Under the pieces are notes generated by a model. It worked only from the letters and a program-made list of their open reading frames with translations, was not told the origin of the DNA and did no database searches. This document shows, piece by piece, positions 19,646-29,397 of a stretch of 64,000 bases of DNA. Position 1 is the stretch's first letter. Each line of letters begins with the position of its first letter. This DNA comes from Vagococcus xieshaowenii (GTDB taxonomy: Bacteria > Bacillota > Bacilli > Lactobacillales > Vagococcaceae), in contig NZ_CP038865.1 of NCBI RefSeq assembly GCF_004792515.1, positions 1,277,501 to 1,341,500 on the forward strand. The letters are read 5' to 3'. Made by a program: the position numbers and the translations under genes.

Positions 19646-21016
19646 TTATTTAACTCTTCTTAAACTACAAATAAAGAACCCATCTGTTCCATATTCGTGT
19701 GGATAAAGTGTTACATAACTGTTTGATTTCGCAAACTTATCAGCCCCTGCAACATCAATTATTTCAAATTCAGGATGTTTAGCTAAAAAAGCTTCAATGA
19801 CCTGTTCATTTTCTTCAGGCAATATGGTACAGGTACTATAAGTAATAATACCATATTGTTTCACTTTCGTAGCCACACTTTCAAGAATTTCAAGTTGAAT
19901 TTTTGGTAAATTCACAAAATCTTCTGGCTTTTTACTATACTTAATATCTGGTTTTCTACGTAGTAAACCTAATCCTGAACACGGCGCATCAACTAAAATT
20001 TTATCAAACGCGTCATCTTCAAATGTATTTTTTACTTCTCTAGCATCAAGTTGTTGAGCACTCACTACTGACTCCAACTGAAGGCGTTGGGCATTTTTTT
20101 CAATCAATTTTGTTTTGTGTTGATGAATATCCAGTCCTAATACACGTCCTCCAACGCTTGCATCTAAAAATTGGGCAATATGTGTGGTTTTTCCACCTGG
20201 CGCTGCACAAGCGTCCAGTACAATATCATCAAGTTCTAACTGCAAGCTTGGTGCGACTAACATCGAGCTTTCATCTTGAATGGTGATATAACCCTTTTTG
20301 AATAACTCACTTCCTGCTAAGAAACCTGAAGCAGCAATAATCCCAAAAGTTGAAACCTCTGACGCTTCAACTTCATATCCTTCATCTTTTAATTGGATAA
20401 GTGCGTCCTCTCTTGAAATCAATGCTGTGTTAACACGCGCACTTGAACGACTCGTTTCAAACAGTGATTCGCCTAATGCGATAGTTTCATTTTCTCCAAT
20501 TGTTGCTAACAATTTATCCACTAACCATTCCGGTAAACTTAATTGAACAGACAGACGTTTCGTCGTATTATCGATTTCCTCTAAATCTGGTAATTCTGTT
20601 CGCAAGACATTACGTAAGACACCATTGACAAATTTTCCAATGCCAGGATTACCATAAGCCTTCGCAATGTCTACCGCATCATTAACAATGCCATGCGCTG
20701 GAACACGATCTAGATAATGCAATTGATACATTGATAGTAATAACAGTTGTTTAACCCACGGATCGATTTTTTTGACCTTTTGAATAAAAGGCGCTAAATA
20801 ATATTCTAAGGTTAAACGGCGACTAATCGTACCATAAACGATTTCTGTCATTAAACGGCCATCACGAGCGTCTAATTGGCCATCTCTAATGCCTTTATCT
20901 ACTAATAGATTCGAATACGCTTGATTTTGATCTACTTGCGTTAACAAGTTCATTGCCACAAAACGTGGATTTTGTTTGATTTTAGTTGGGACTTGCTTAT
21001 TCATTATTTTACTCAT
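19646..21016 (-). CDS. rsmB: 16S rRNA (cytosine-967-C5)-methyltransferase
   Basis: SAM-dependent methyltransferase for C967 of 16S rRNA. The protein is 456 aa from the chosen start. An N-terminal NusB-like RNA-binding domain (about 10-140) is followed by the Rossmann methyltransferase domain with DACAAPGGKTTHIA (SAM site) and DAPCSGLGLLRRKPD (catalytic Cys). The frame is open 41 codons further upstream, but that part overlaps fmt and resembles nothing. ATG 21016 overlaps the fmt stop (TAATG), so start by coupling is likely; a second ATG four codons later is also possible. Confidence 0.92.
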   Translation of the reverse strand: MSKIMNKQVPTKIKQNPRFVAMNLLTQVDQNQAYSNLLVDKGIRDGQLDARDGRLMTEIVYGTISRRLTLEYYLAPFIQKVKKIDPWVKQLLLLSMYQLHYLDRVPAHGIVNDAVDIAKAYGNPGIGKFVNGVLRNVLRTELPDLEEIDNTTKRLSVQLSLPEWLVDKLLATIGENETIALGESLFETSRSSARVNTALISREDALIQLKDEGYEVEASEVSTFGIIAASGFLAGSELFKKGYITIQDESSMLVAPSLQLELDDIVLDACAAPGGKTTHIAQFLDASVGGRVLGLDIHQHKTKLIEKNAQRLQLESVVSAQQLDAREVKNTFEDDAFDKILVDAPCSGLGLLRRKPDIKYSKKPEDFVNLPKIQLEILESVATKVKQYGIITYSTCTILPEENEQVIEAFLAKHPEFEIIDVAGADKFAKSNSYVTLYPHEYGTDGFFICSLRRVK

Positions 21017-21957
21017 TAGTTTAATTGATCGCCAATTTGTGTTTGACGACCTACTCCATTTATAAATTCTTGTGCCGTTAAAGAACCTTTGCCCGCTGGT
21101 TGGATATGCGTCACGTGATAAACGCTTTGATTGCCACACGCAATACTAAAGTCTTTTTTATCAATTGCTACAATTGTACCTATTGACGCATCGGTTGTTT
21201 CTTCTCCCACAAATCCTCCCAAAATTTTCCAACGATTTTCTTGATTCATTGTATAAGCAACAGGCCACGGATACATACCACGTACTTGCCAATCAACGGC
21301 TTGAGCTGATTTATTCCAATCAATTTGTTCTTGTTCTCGTGAAATATTAGGCGAATACGTTGCCTCTTCCTCACGTTGTTGAACGGGAGTAATATTCCCT
21401 GCTAATAGTTCTGGCAGAGTTTCTAATAGTAAGTCATGACCGACTTGACTCAACTTATCAAACATCGAGCCTACATTATCATTTGATTCAATCGCAATTG
21501 AACGTTGCGTTAAGATATCTCCAGCGTCCATTTGTTTGACCATACGCATGATCGTAACCCCTGTTTCTTTTTCACCATTCATAATGGCGTAATGAACAGG
21601 CGCACCACCACGATATTTAGGGAGTAATGACGCATGAACATTTACTGCTCCGTATGTTGGCGCATTTAATAAACTTTCTGGTAAAAACTGCCCAAAAGCA
21701 GCTGTCACGATTAAATCAGGTGCCAATTCAATGACACGCGCCATTTCTGTTGAACCAGATATTTTTTCTGGTTGTAGAATTTCTAACCCATGTTTTAATG
21801 CCGCCTCTTTGACTGGTGGAGGGGTTAGTATTTTTTTACGTCCAACTGGGCGATCTGGTTGTGTCACAACCGCTAATATTTCGTACCCATTTTTTATTAA
21901 CCCTTCTAAGATAGGAACTGAAAAAGCTGGCGTTCCCATAAATACGATTTTAGTCAT
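21016..21957 (-). CDS. fmt: Methionyl-tRNA formyltransferase
   Basis: Formylates initiator Met-tRNA using 10-formyl-tetrahydrofolate. The 313-aa product has the N-terminal hydrolase-like domain with VFMGTPAFSVPIL, the folate/catalytic motif VNVHASLLPKYRGGAPVHYAI (Asn, His) and MDAGDIL, then the C-terminal tRNA-binding barrel. It overlaps the end of def by eight bases, forming the usual priA-def-fmt-rsmB cassette. Confidence 0.96.
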   Translation of the reverse strand: MTKIVFMGTPAFSVPILEGLIKNGYEILAVVTQPDRPVGRKKILTPPPVKEAALKHGLEILQPEKISGSTEMARVIELAPDLIVTAAFGQFLPESLLNAPTYGAVNVHASLLPKYRGGAPVHYAIMNGEKETGVTIMRMVKQMDAGDILTQRSIAIESNDNVGSMFDKLSQVGHDLLLETLPELLAGNITPVQQREEEATYSPNISREQEQIDWNKSAQAVDWQVRGMYPWPVAYTMNQENRWKILGGFVGEETTDASIGTIVAIDKKDFSIACGNQSVYHVTHIQPAGKGSLTAQEFINGVGRQTQIGDQLN

Positions 21958-22444
21958 TTTCTAATTCCTCCATATACTGTACCATTTCTTCTTCACTCAT
22001 TAATCTAGTTGCTTTATCAATAAATAAAATACCGTCTAAGTGGTCCATTTCATGTTGAATAATACGAGAAAAATAATCATCTGCTTCTAACTCGTATTCG
22101 ACACCTTCACGATCAAAATAGCGAATTACAATACGATCATGTCTAGGGACTAATCCATATTTTCCAGGTATGCTAAGACACGCTTCAACATCTATCGTCT
22201 CACCTTCAAAAGAGACAATTTCTGGGTTAATTAGCTCTAAAATATCATCTTCTTCATCTGCTTGAATAACTGCAATACGAAGTGATCGACCAATTTGAGG
22301 CGCTGCTAAGCCGACACCATCATGAGCTACCATTGTCTCATACATATTATCTAACATGACAATTAATTCTTCGGTAATCGCTTCTACTTTTTTCGCTTGT
22401 TTCTTTAATAATTTATCTGGGTGAAGTACTACTGGATAATTCAT
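21950..22444 (-). CDS. def: Peptide deformylase
   Basis: Removes the N-formyl group from new proteins using a metal ion. The three signature motifs are present: GVGLAAPQIG, EACLSIPG (metal-ligand Cys) and HEMDHLDG (HExxH ligands). At 164 aa it is the shorter type rather than the longer Gram-positive type 2 enzyme. The start at 22444 is favoured by GAGGAAGA seven bases upstream; a longer frame starting 24 bp earlier overlaps the end of priA and lacks a site. Confidence 0.94.
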   Translation of the reverse strand: MNYPVVLHPDKLLKKQAKKVEAITEELIVMLDNMYETMVAHDGVGLAAPQIGRSLRIAVIQADEEDDILELINPEIVSFEGETIDVEACLSIPGKYGLVPRHDRIVIRYFDREGVEYELEADDYFSRIIQHEMDHLDGILFIDKATRLMSEEEMVQYMEELEND

Positions 22445-22460
22445 TATCTTCCTCGTTTCA

Positions 22461-24887
22461 TTAAACAAAATTCAAAGGCTCTGTATCAACAGATAGTTTA
22501 AGACCTTTGCTTATTTCTGTTTGGTTATTTTCTAATATACTACGTAAATACTCATATAAATGAGGTTCGGCTTTATATTTTATCACGATTTGGTAAAAAT
22601 AACGATTATTAACACGCATAACCGCTTTAGGCGTTGGTCCTAAAATAATCGCTTGAGCACTAAGCTGTTCTTTTAAACCTAATAATATATCATACATTTT
22701 TTTTGCTACAACATTTTCTTCTGGATGACTAGCAATAATTTGCGCCGTAAAATAATACGGCGGATAGTTAGCTTCATGCCTAACTGACATTTCATATCTA
22801 AAGAACTGCTCATAATCATGACGTTTTGCCAATTGAATCGCGTAATGATCCGGATTAAACGTCTGAATAACTACTTCTCCTGCTTTGTCACCTCGACCCG
22901 CTCGACCACTAACTTGCGTTAACAATTGGAACGTACGCTCACTTGCTCGAAAATCTGGTAAATTTAACGCCGTGTCAGCATTCAAGACCCCGACTAACGT
23001 CACATTAGGGAAATCTAACCCTTTAGCAATCATCTGGGTGCCTAACAATATATCTGCTTCATGCTGACCAAACTGTTCTAACAGGCGCTCGTGTGCCCCT
23101 TTTTTCCTTGTCGTATCTACATCCATTCTTAAAATTCTGGCTTTTGGAAATAATTGTGTCAACTCTTCTTCTACTTTTTGTGTTCCCGTTCCATAATAGC
23201 GAATTTTATTACTTTGACAATCTGGACACTTATTAGGAATTGGCTCTTCATGTCCACAATAGTGACATTTCATTGAATGACTGTCCATATGTAGCGTTAA
23301 AGAAATATCACAGTTAGGACACGGTACCACGAAACCACAATCGCGACACATAACAAAGGATGAATAACCTCGACGATTTAGCATCAATACGACTTGTTCT
23401 TTTTTGTGAAGTCGCAATTGGATTTTTTCTAAGAGATGACGAGAAAAAGTTTGCATCTTTCCAAATGTTTCGGCTTCCGTCATATTAATAATCTCAGTTT
23501 TTGGTAGACGACTTGCTTGTGTGGCACGTTCCGTTAGTTGCAACATGTGGTAAACTTTTTTTTGCGCTCTAGCACGGGTTTCAAGTGAAGGCGTAGCGCT
23601 TCCTAATACAACCGGACATTGGTGATAATTTGCGCGCCAAATGGCTAAGTCTCTCGCATGATAGCGAGGGTTTTCTTCTTGCTTATAGGTACTTTCATGC
23701 TCTTCGTCAATAATAATAACACCTAAATTATCAAGTGGGGCAAAAATAGCCGACCTCGCACCGACCACTACTTTGGCATCTCCATGTTCAATCTTACGCC
23801 ACTCGTCATATTTTTCGCCGACTGATAGCGCGCTGTGTAAGACAGCTACCTCAGAACCAAACCGTTCTTTAAATCGTCGAACGGTTTGAGGCGTCAATGA
23901 TATTTCTGGAACTAGGACAATGCCTGTTTTATTTTCTTTCAAGACATCGGCTATAACTTGTAAATAAACTTCTGTTTTCCCACTACCAGTAATTCCTTCT
24001 AATAAAAATGTCTCTGATTTTTGCTCTCTAACAGCGTGAGTAATTGCTTCGTAAGCCAGTTGTTGTTCGCTATTTAATGTCGCTGCAAACGTTTGTTTGA
24101 ACGTGTGATTAGCATAAGGATCACGTTTTACTTCTTGTTCAATGATGTTCAACCAGCCCTTGGTTTGCCCAGTTTTAATAACGGCTGTAGAAATATCATA
24201 CAATTCTTGGGCTTCTTTATTAGATATCATGCTGCCATCGAGCAACAGTAGGACATCTATTAGTAAATGTTGCTGTTTCGCATTAGGCTTTAGCGAGTCC
24301 TTAACTGCCATTAACTCTTGACTGGTTAAAAGAGATTGAAAGCCTTTAATTGTTTTAACACGATTCTTTTTGTTTACCAAGTAGACGACATCGACGAGAT
24401 TTTCTTGACGTAACTTCATAATAGTAGGGAGTTTACCGCTTGTTTGAGCGTCTTCCCACGTCATTTCAGCTAAACCATCAAATACCGTATCCATAATTTC
24501 TTGTGGACAATCTGAGCGTACGACTAACTTTTTATCGTAAGAAGCTTTCATTACATTGGGGAGCATCGTTTGAAAACAAGTAATCTTAAATGCCAATGTC
24601 GTACGTCGCATTTCCTCAGCCATCTCTAGCAATTCTTTTGAGAGCACTGGCACCAAATCCATCGGTGCTTCAATCTGTTTCAGAGCTGTTAAATCCTCTG
24701 TTGGTAGTATCTCGTTGATTGCCGTTACAAATCCTTGTATTTTACGATTACCTTTACCAAAAGGCACAATCACTCGCATACCAGGGAGAATCTTATCTTC
24801 TAATTCATCAGGAATGAGATACGTATAGGGCAAGTCTGTTTGCATTGTAGGGACATCGACAATTACTTCAGCTACTTTTCGCATCAT
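22461..24887 (-). CDS. priA: Primosomal replication restart helicase PriA
   Basis: 3'-5' helicase that reloads the replisome at repaired forks. The 808-aa protein has the N-terminal 3'BD domain, SF2 motifs (GITGSGKTEVYL, IIDEEHESTYKQEE, LGSATPSLETR), and eight cysteines forming two zinc sites (CRDCGFVVPCPNCD, CHYCGHEEPIPNKCPDC). QVSGRAGRG completes the helicase core. Met1-Met2 are both ATG; the true start may be the second. Head gene of the priA-def-fmt-rsmB-stp-prkC run. Confidence 0.96.
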   Translation of the reverse strand: MMRKVAEVIVDVPTMQTDLPYTYLIPDELEDKILPGMRVIVPFGKGNRKIQGFVTAINEILPTEDLTALKQIEAPMDLVPVLSKELLEMAEEMRRTTLAFKITCFQTMLPNVMKASYDKKLVVRSDCPQEIMDTVFDGLAEMTWEDAQTSGKLPTIMKLRQENLVDVVYLVNKKNRVKTIKGFQSLLTSQELMAVKDSLKPNAKQQHLLIDVLLLLDGSMISNKEAQELYDISTAVIKTGQTKGWLNIIEQEVKRDPYANHTFKQTFAATLNSEQQLAYEAITHAVREQKSETFLLEGITGSGKTEVYLQVIADVLKENKTGIVLVPEISLTPQTVRRFKERFGSEVAVLHSALSVGEKYDEWRKIEHGDAKVVVGARSAIFAPLDNLGVIIIDEEHESTYKQEENPRYHARDLAIWRANYHQCPVVLGSATPSLETRARAQKKVYHMLQLTERATQASRLPKTEIINMTEAETFGKMQTFSRHLLEKIQLRLHKKEQVVLMLNRRGYSSFVMCRDCGFVVPCPNCDISLTLHMDSHSMKCHYCGHEEPIPNKCPDCQSNKIRYYGTGTQKVEEELTQLFPKARILRMDVDTTRKKGAHERLLEQFGQHEADILLGTQMIAKGLDFPNVTLVGVLNADTALNLPDFRASERTFQLLTQVSGRAGRGDKAGEVVIQTFNPDHYAIQLAKRHDYEQFFRYEMSVRHEANYPPYYFTAQIIASHPEENVVAKKMYDILLGLKEQLSAQAIILGPTPKAVMRVNNRYFYQIVIKYKAEPHLYEYLRSILENNQTEISKGLKLSVDTEPLNFV

Positions 24888-24957
24888 TCTTGCCTCCTTA
24901 ACTGTTTTTGACTATTACTTCTATTTTACTAAACTATCTATCATTTGTCTGTTACAA

Positions 24958-25000
24958 AAAAGAATAGAGCTGAGACATCGCTGTCACAGCTCTATAACAT
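24958..25000 (-). terminator. Terminator after rpoZ
   Basis: Minus-strand stem TAGAGCTG...CAGCTCTA with inner pairing of the loop, then TTCTTTTTT, four bases after the rpoZ stop. Confidence 0.8.
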
Positions 25001-25004
25001 TATG

Positions 25005-25304
25005 TTATCCTTCAGCTCTTAACTTTGCTTCTAATTCATTACGTTCACGTTTTTTGTCAGCTAAACGCATTTCTTCTTTTTGACGTTGTAATTCACGTTT
25101 TAATTCAGGGTTAGGATCAACCACTACATCGCCCATTTCAATTTCTTCTAATGCTTGACCAACGTGCTTAACAGAATAAAAATCTTCCTTCATTGGTGTT
25201 GCACCTAATTCTAATTCATGCGCGCGTTTGCTTGCTAAAATTACTAGCGAGTATTTTGAATCGACTTTTTCTAATAATGAGTCGATTGATGGTTTTAACA
25301 TCAT
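25005..25304 (-). CDS. rpoZ: DNA-directed RNA polymerase omega subunit
   Basis: Assembly-stabilising subunit of RNA polymerase, 99 aa. The conserved core is [30 protein letters not shown], followed by the [13 protein letters not shown]-like segment. The C-terminal third is a charged helix ([20 protein letters not shown]). It follows gmk by 4 bp, the standard gmk-rpoZ pair upstream of priA. Confidence 0.95.
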   Translation of the reverse strand: MMLKPSIDSLLEKVDSKYSLVILASKRAHELELGATPMKEDFYSVKHVGQALEEIEMGDVVVDPNPELKRELQRQKEEMRLADKKRERNELEAKLRAEG

Positions 25305-25308
25305 ATGT

Positions 25309-25923
25309 CTACCACTCCTTCATCATTTCTTGATAATGTTCTAATACATTGGATACTTTTAAATGTTCGCTCTCAATAACACATTGAATACGCTCTACAG
25401 CTAATTCAATTTTATCATTAACGACAGCATAATCATAGTGGCTCATCATTTCAATTTCTTGTTTCGCCACTTCCATGCGCTCATCAATAACAGACATTTC
25501 ATCTGTTCCACGACCGATAATACGCGCCTTTAATTCTCCTAAGTCTGGGGGCGTTAAGAAAATAAAGATACCATTTGGCACTTTCTCTTTTACTTTCATA
25601 GCACCTTGCACTTCTATTTCTAAAAATACATCGTATCCTTCGTCAAGTGTTTTATTCACGTAATCTAGCGGGGTGCCGTAATAGTTACCGACATACTCGG
25701 CATGTTCAAGCATCTTCCCTTCCTCGATTAACTGTTCAAATTCTTCTCTTGAACGGAAATAGTAATCTACCCCGTCCACTTCACCGTCACGTCTGTTACG
25801 TGTGGTCATGGATACTGAATATTTTAATTCGTTGCCTTCTTTCTCAAATAACGCTTTTCTCACTGTCCCTTTACCTACGCCAGATGGTCCTGACAAGATA
25901 AATAATAGTCCTCTTGTTGACAT
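25309..25923 (-). CDS. gmk: Guanylate kinase
   Basis: Phosphorylates GMP to GDP using ATP. The 204-aa enzyme has P-loop [11 protein letters not shown], the GMP-binding segment [21 protein letters not shown] and the lid region [17 protein letters not shown]. The start at 25923 ([10 protein letters not shown]) has GAGAGGA eight bases upstream; a longer frame adds eight residues covering that site. First of the gmk-rpoZ pair. Confidence 0.95.
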   Translation of the reverse strand: MSTRGLLFILSGPSGVGKGTVRKALFEKEGNELKYSVSMTTRNRRDGEVDGVDYYFRSREEFEQLIEEGKMLEHAEYVGNYYGTPLDYVNKTLDEGYDVFLEIEVQGAMKVKEKVPNGIFIFLTPPDLGELKARIIGRGTDEMSVIDERMEVAKQEIEMMSHYDYAVVNDKIELAVERIQCVIESEHLKVSNVLEHYQEMMKEW

Positions 25924-26012
25924 AATGTCGTCCTCTCTACTTTTCAATAGTATCTTTTATATTACGTTAAATTCGCAATAATTTCAAGAGTAAGTCACTC
26001 AATCTGACTAAT

Positions 26013-26897
26013 TTATTCAATATTTTGAATTTGTTCTTTGATTTTCTCAAGCATTGTTTTCATTTGTACAATCAGTTCTTTAACAGCAATATTCACTGAT
26101 TTAGACCCTGTTGTGTTTACTTCACGATTCATTTCTTGAAGTAAAAAATCAAATTCTCGACCAATTGGACCATCTGTTGTGATTAATTCATGCGCTTTTT
26201 TTATATGGATGACTAGGCGGTCTAGTTCCTCTTGAATGTCACCCTTTTCAATTAATAATGCCAATTCTGTTAGCAAACGACTTTCTTCAAATTGCTCGCC
26301 CACTTCTTGTTTCAAGCGCTTTTCAAGGCGATGACGATAGTCTTGTTCAATTTCTGGAACTAATTCTTTAACGGCTAACATTTGTTGCTCAAATTCATTT
26401 AGCAGTACCGTTAAAACACCAGCAATCTGTTTTCCTTCTGCTAACCGACTACTATCTAGTCGTTCTACAGCTTCACGATAACACTTCATAATCAATTGCG
26501 CATCTTCTTGGGTCATTTCTTTATTTTCTGTCACTTCAAAAAATTGTGGATTTGTTACGAGACCTGTCATGATGCTTTCTGGATTAAACGCCTTTTCTTT
26601 ATAACGCATCTCACTTGCCTGATTTAATTGCAAGACTAACTCATCTAATAACGACCAATGAATCATTAATTGTCGTTGATTATCAATATTGGTAGTTACG
26701 GTGATATAACTTTCCACTCTTCCTCGTTGAATTAATTCTTTTAAAACAGTCTTATAGTCATTCTCAAAAGCTAACAATTCACGAGGCATCCTAAATTGAG
26801 TATCAAGAAAGCGGTGATTAACACTTTTAATTTCAATTTCTACTTGAATATTATTATTTAACGATTGGCTTTTGCCAAATCCAGTCATACTTTTCAT
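26013..26897 (-). CDS. YicC-family endoribonuclease
   Basis: Member of the YicC/YloC family; characterised members are endoribonucleases that act on small RNAs or mRNA. The 294-aa sequence begins MKSMTGFGKSQ and ends with the DUF1732 signature EFDFLLQEMNREVNTTGSKS. Central coiled-coil stretches are visible. It lies upstream of gmk as in Bacillus, where yloC precedes the remA-gmk-rpoZ group. Complete, normal length. Confidence 0.9.
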   Translation of the reverse strand: MKSMTGFGKSQSLNNNIQVEIEIKSVNHRFLDTQFRMPRELLAFENDYKTVLKELIQRGRVESYITVTTNIDNQRQLMIHWSLLDELVLQLNQASEMRYKEKAFNPESIMTGLVTNPQFFEVTENKEMTQEDAQLIMKCYREAVERLDSSRLAEGKQIAGVLTVLLNEFEQQMLAVKELVPEIEQDYRHRLEKRLKQEVGEQFEESRLLTELALLIEKGDIQEELDRLVIHIKKAHELITTDGPIGREFDFLLQEMNREVNTTGSKSVNIAVKELIVQMKTMLEKIKEQIQNIE

Positions 26898-26916
26898 TGT
26901 GACAGGGCTCCTTTTG

Positions 26917-27135
26917 CTACATATTTTTTAACGTTTCTCTTAGTAGGTTAAATTCTTCATTCGTTAAGGTGACACCTTTGCCCATTTTTTCATGATTAGG
27001 GGACCAATCTCTTAAATCAAACTTCGCAGGACGATCATTCCAACTCACTAAATTCAACTCTTTACGCCAACCTTTTGGATTTTCAGATAGTACTACAATC
27101 TCTTCAACAATTTCATATTTAAATTCCTGTGCCAT
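26917..27135 (-). CDS. PC4/YdbC-like single-stranded nucleic acid-binding protein
   Basis: Short protein of 72 aa whose pattern (KYEIVEEIVVLSENPKGWRKELNLVSWNDRPAKFDLRDWSPNHEKMGKGVTLTNEEF) matches the lactococcal YdbC/PC4 family of ssDNA-binding proteins. These form dimers with a beta-sheet saddle. It is translated 4 bp after the patatin-like gene, with GAAAGAGGG before the ATG, so the two share a transcript. Function in the cell is not established. Confidence 0.75.
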   Translation of the reverse strand: MAQEFKYEIVEEIVVLSENPKGWRKELNLVSWNDRPAKFDLRDWSPNHEKMGKGVTLTNEEFNLLRETLKNM

Positions 27136-27139
27136 ATTT

Positions 27140-28861
27140 TTACCCTCTTTCTTTAATGAAACACGATAACATCTGAGCCATCAACAATACCGGTTCATTT
27201 ATCATCGCTATTTTTTTATACGTGTCAGTTGAAATTTTTTCTTGTAAAAATAAATCTGTCAACAACACCAGCTGTGCCCGTTCACTAATTAACGGCGTAC
27301 TACCAAAATAAGCACTTAAATGCTCACCTAATGATAATAACATGTCACTTGTTGTAGGAGACTTTTCCTCTATGGATGCATGATATTCTTTAATAATTTC
27401 CTCAATAAATGCATCATAGGAATACACATGTATAGGTGAAACACCTAAATACTTAGCTAGCAGTTCCATTAAGACAACTAACCATGTATGTACTGAAACC
27501 CTGTCATTACTTAATTTACGAATTTTTTTGATTATCCCATCTAATGCATCATTCGAAATATTTTTTATTTGCTCACTACTAAACACACGAGGCAACAACC
27601 GATAATTCATCGCCCTAAGAGGCTGTTGTTGCTCATCATAGTTAAAACTATACAAATAGCCGCTTAATTCACCTAACTTTTTTTTCATTTCTAAATAACC
27701 CAATTTAATATTCCATTTAGAACGTTCATGGTCAAATAATAACACTGTCCCAAGTGACCAATAACTTTTTAAGTATATGATTGGAACGGTAGGCGATATT
27801 TTATGTGTCTTTGTCACACCAGGACCTTCGATATCAACAATTAATAAACTATTTGCTCCTTTAGCTAAGGCTACGTCAATAGGAATATTATTACGATAAC
27901 CACCGTCAATATAAGGCTCCTGTTCAATAGTGGTCGCTGCCATCGCTGGAAAAAATGAAGAAGACGCTAGCAGCCACAAATAAACGTCTTCATTCGATTG
28001 TTCTTTAATATCAATCACTTTCTCACTCATCATTTTAAGCCTGGTGGTACAAATGTAAAAACGAGATGGATTGGCTTTAATCTTCTCAACCGACAAAAGT
28101 GTCTCTATCATTTTTTTTAGTGGTTCAGTGCTGACTCCCTTATTCATCAAGGCAGACTTAATAAATAATTGTATATTTTCAACTAAGTGATTGGTATCAT
28201 AAGAATCCAACTCGTCATTTACTGGGAAATCAAGTATCTTATTTGTTGCGATGTCTTCCCACATTTTTTTTGCCACATCAAAATCACCTTGCATAATTAA
28301 AGCACCATTCAAAGCGCCAACCGATGTACCTGTTATAACAGGAAACTGACGAGCATGTTCTTCAATTGCTTGCCATACACCAATCTGATAAGCCCCCTTA
28401 GCACCCCCACCACTTAATACCAAGCCTTCTGTATACTGACTAGACAAAGTTAATCGATGAGATAGTGTCACTGCTCCTGCTTGCTTAAGCCAATATTTCC
28501 ACGAAGGGTTACAATCACTCTCCTCAATAACCAATTCTCGAAAATAGCCTAAATGTGTCGCAACACGAACAAGTTCAACACACTCGTTTCGATTAATCTC
28601 AATGTCACTATTTAATAGCACTTCCTTTAAACAAACGACTCTCTTATCAAGTTCTTGCCAACGTATGGCAAGCAATATTGTGCGATCATATATCAAAAAC
28701 ACACGTTTATCTTCAGTTTTTTTTGGACGAAAATATCCTTGAAACCATAGTTCACGCGTATCTTTAAGCTCATTTGTAATAATAGGCGTTGCATGTTGAA
28801 TAAACGAATCAACCTCAGACCAATCCAATAAATAATCTTCAACTAATTCACTATATTTCAT
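27140..28861 (-). CDS. Patatin-like phospholipase
   Basis: Predicted serine acyl hydrolase of 573 aa. An N-terminal region of about 148 residues, without a family I recognise, precedes the patatin domain. That domain has the oxyanion loop SGGGAKGAYQIG, nucleophile elbow GTSVGALNG and the catalytic Asp in DGGYRNN, so the Ser-Asp dyad is intact. A C-terminal region of about 200 residues follows, partly helical. No signal peptide; a cytoplasmic or membrane-associated lipase is likely. Substrate unknown. Co-directional with the PC4-like gene. Confidence 0.82.
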   Translation of the reverse strand: MKYSELVEDYLLDWSEVDSFIQHATPIITNELKDTRELWFQGYFRPKKTEDKRVFLIYDRTILLAIRWQELDKRVVCLKEVLLNSDIEINRNECVELVRVATHLGYFRELVIEESDCNPSWKYWLKQAGAVTLSHRLTLSSQYTEGLVLSGGGAKGAYQIGVWQAIEEHARQFPVITGTSVGALNGALIMQGDFDVAKKMWEDIATNKILDFPVNDELDSYDTNHLVENIQLFIKSALMNKGVSTEPLKKMIETLLSVEKIKANPSRFYICTTRLKMMSEKVIDIKEQSNEDVYLWLLASSSFFPAMAATTIEQEPYIDGGYRNNIPIDVALAKGANSLLIVDIEGPGVTKTHKISPTVPIIYLKSYWSLGTVLLFDHERSKWNIKLGYLEMKKKLGELSGYLYSFNYDEQQQPLRAMNYRLLPRVFSSEQIKNISNDALDGIIKKIRKLSNDRVSVHTWLVVLMELLAKYLGVSPIHVYSYDAFIEEIIKEYHASIEEKSPTTSDMLLSLGEHLSAYFGSTPLISERAQLVLLTDLFLQEKISTDTYKKIAMINEPVLLMAQMLSCFIKERG

Positions 28862-28948
28862 TAAACCACCTCACCTTGTCCTTCTCTACTTTCTTATTAT
28901 ACCCTAAAAAATATCCTAGCAAATAGAAAAGCCACATAATCGATTAAG

Positions 28949-28977
28949 TTGATTAGAATCGTAAATTTAAGTATAAT
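28949..28977 (+). promoter_or_regulatory. Promoter of the 117-aa hypothetical gene
   Basis: TTGATT (28949-28954), 17 bp, perfect TATAAT (28972-28977), 34 bp before the ATG. It also rules out the upstream in-frame ATG at 28949 as a start. Confidence 0.75.
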
Positions 28978-29011
28978 AAACGTATTATTAAAAAAGTTTG
29001 GAGGAGAAAAT

Positions 29012-29365
29012 ATGGAAAAAACAACTATGAAGCACCAAGTCAAACAACTGACTCAAATTATTTCTAGTTCGTCGCAACGTTTTCTCGCATCCTTCTTTGA
29101 TGACTCTTTAATCACTAAGAAAGAACTAGAAAAAATTAAAGAACAGCTTATTAAAGCTTCTACACTAAAGGCAACAACTGTCTTACAAGTATCTGAATCT
29201 GTTACGAAACGTGCAACTACTATGTATGGACAAGTCATGTTTCAACCAACAAATGAGACCACGGTCATCCTCAAAGATGAACAAACACAATCCTTACATA
29301 TGTTGCCTATTAAACATATTCGAAAAGTTAGCTATATCGAGCCACAACATTCTAAAATAAGCTAA
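29012..29365 (+). CDS. Hypothetical protein, possibly YolD-like
   Basis: Not recognised with confidence. The 117-aa product starts at ATG 29012, seven bases after GGAGGAG. The N-terminal half is helical and charged (KKELEKIKEQLIKA). The C-terminal half (RATTMYGQVMFQPTNETTVILKDEQTQSLHMLPIKHIRKVS) looks like a small beta-barrel and recalls YolD-like domains, but this is a weak resemblance. No signal peptide. Own promoter and a shared terminator; lone plus-strand gene between the patatin gene and acpS. Confidence 0.7.
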   Translation: MEKTTMKHQVKQLTQIISSSSQRFLASFFDDSLITKKELEKIKEQLIKASTLKATTVLQVSESVTKRATTMYGQVMFQPTNETTVILKDEQTQSLHMLPIKHIRKVSYIEPQHSKIS

Positions 29366-29397
29366 ACGGACTGTGACGATGTCACAGTCCGTTTATT
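29365..29397 (+). terminator. Bidirectional terminator between convergent genes
   Basis: Perfect 14-bp arms (AAACGGACTGTGAC / GTCACAGTCCGTTT) with a two-base centre; serves the plus-strand gene ending at 29365 and the minus-strand acpS ending at 29393, whose last codons it overlaps. Confidence 0.8.
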
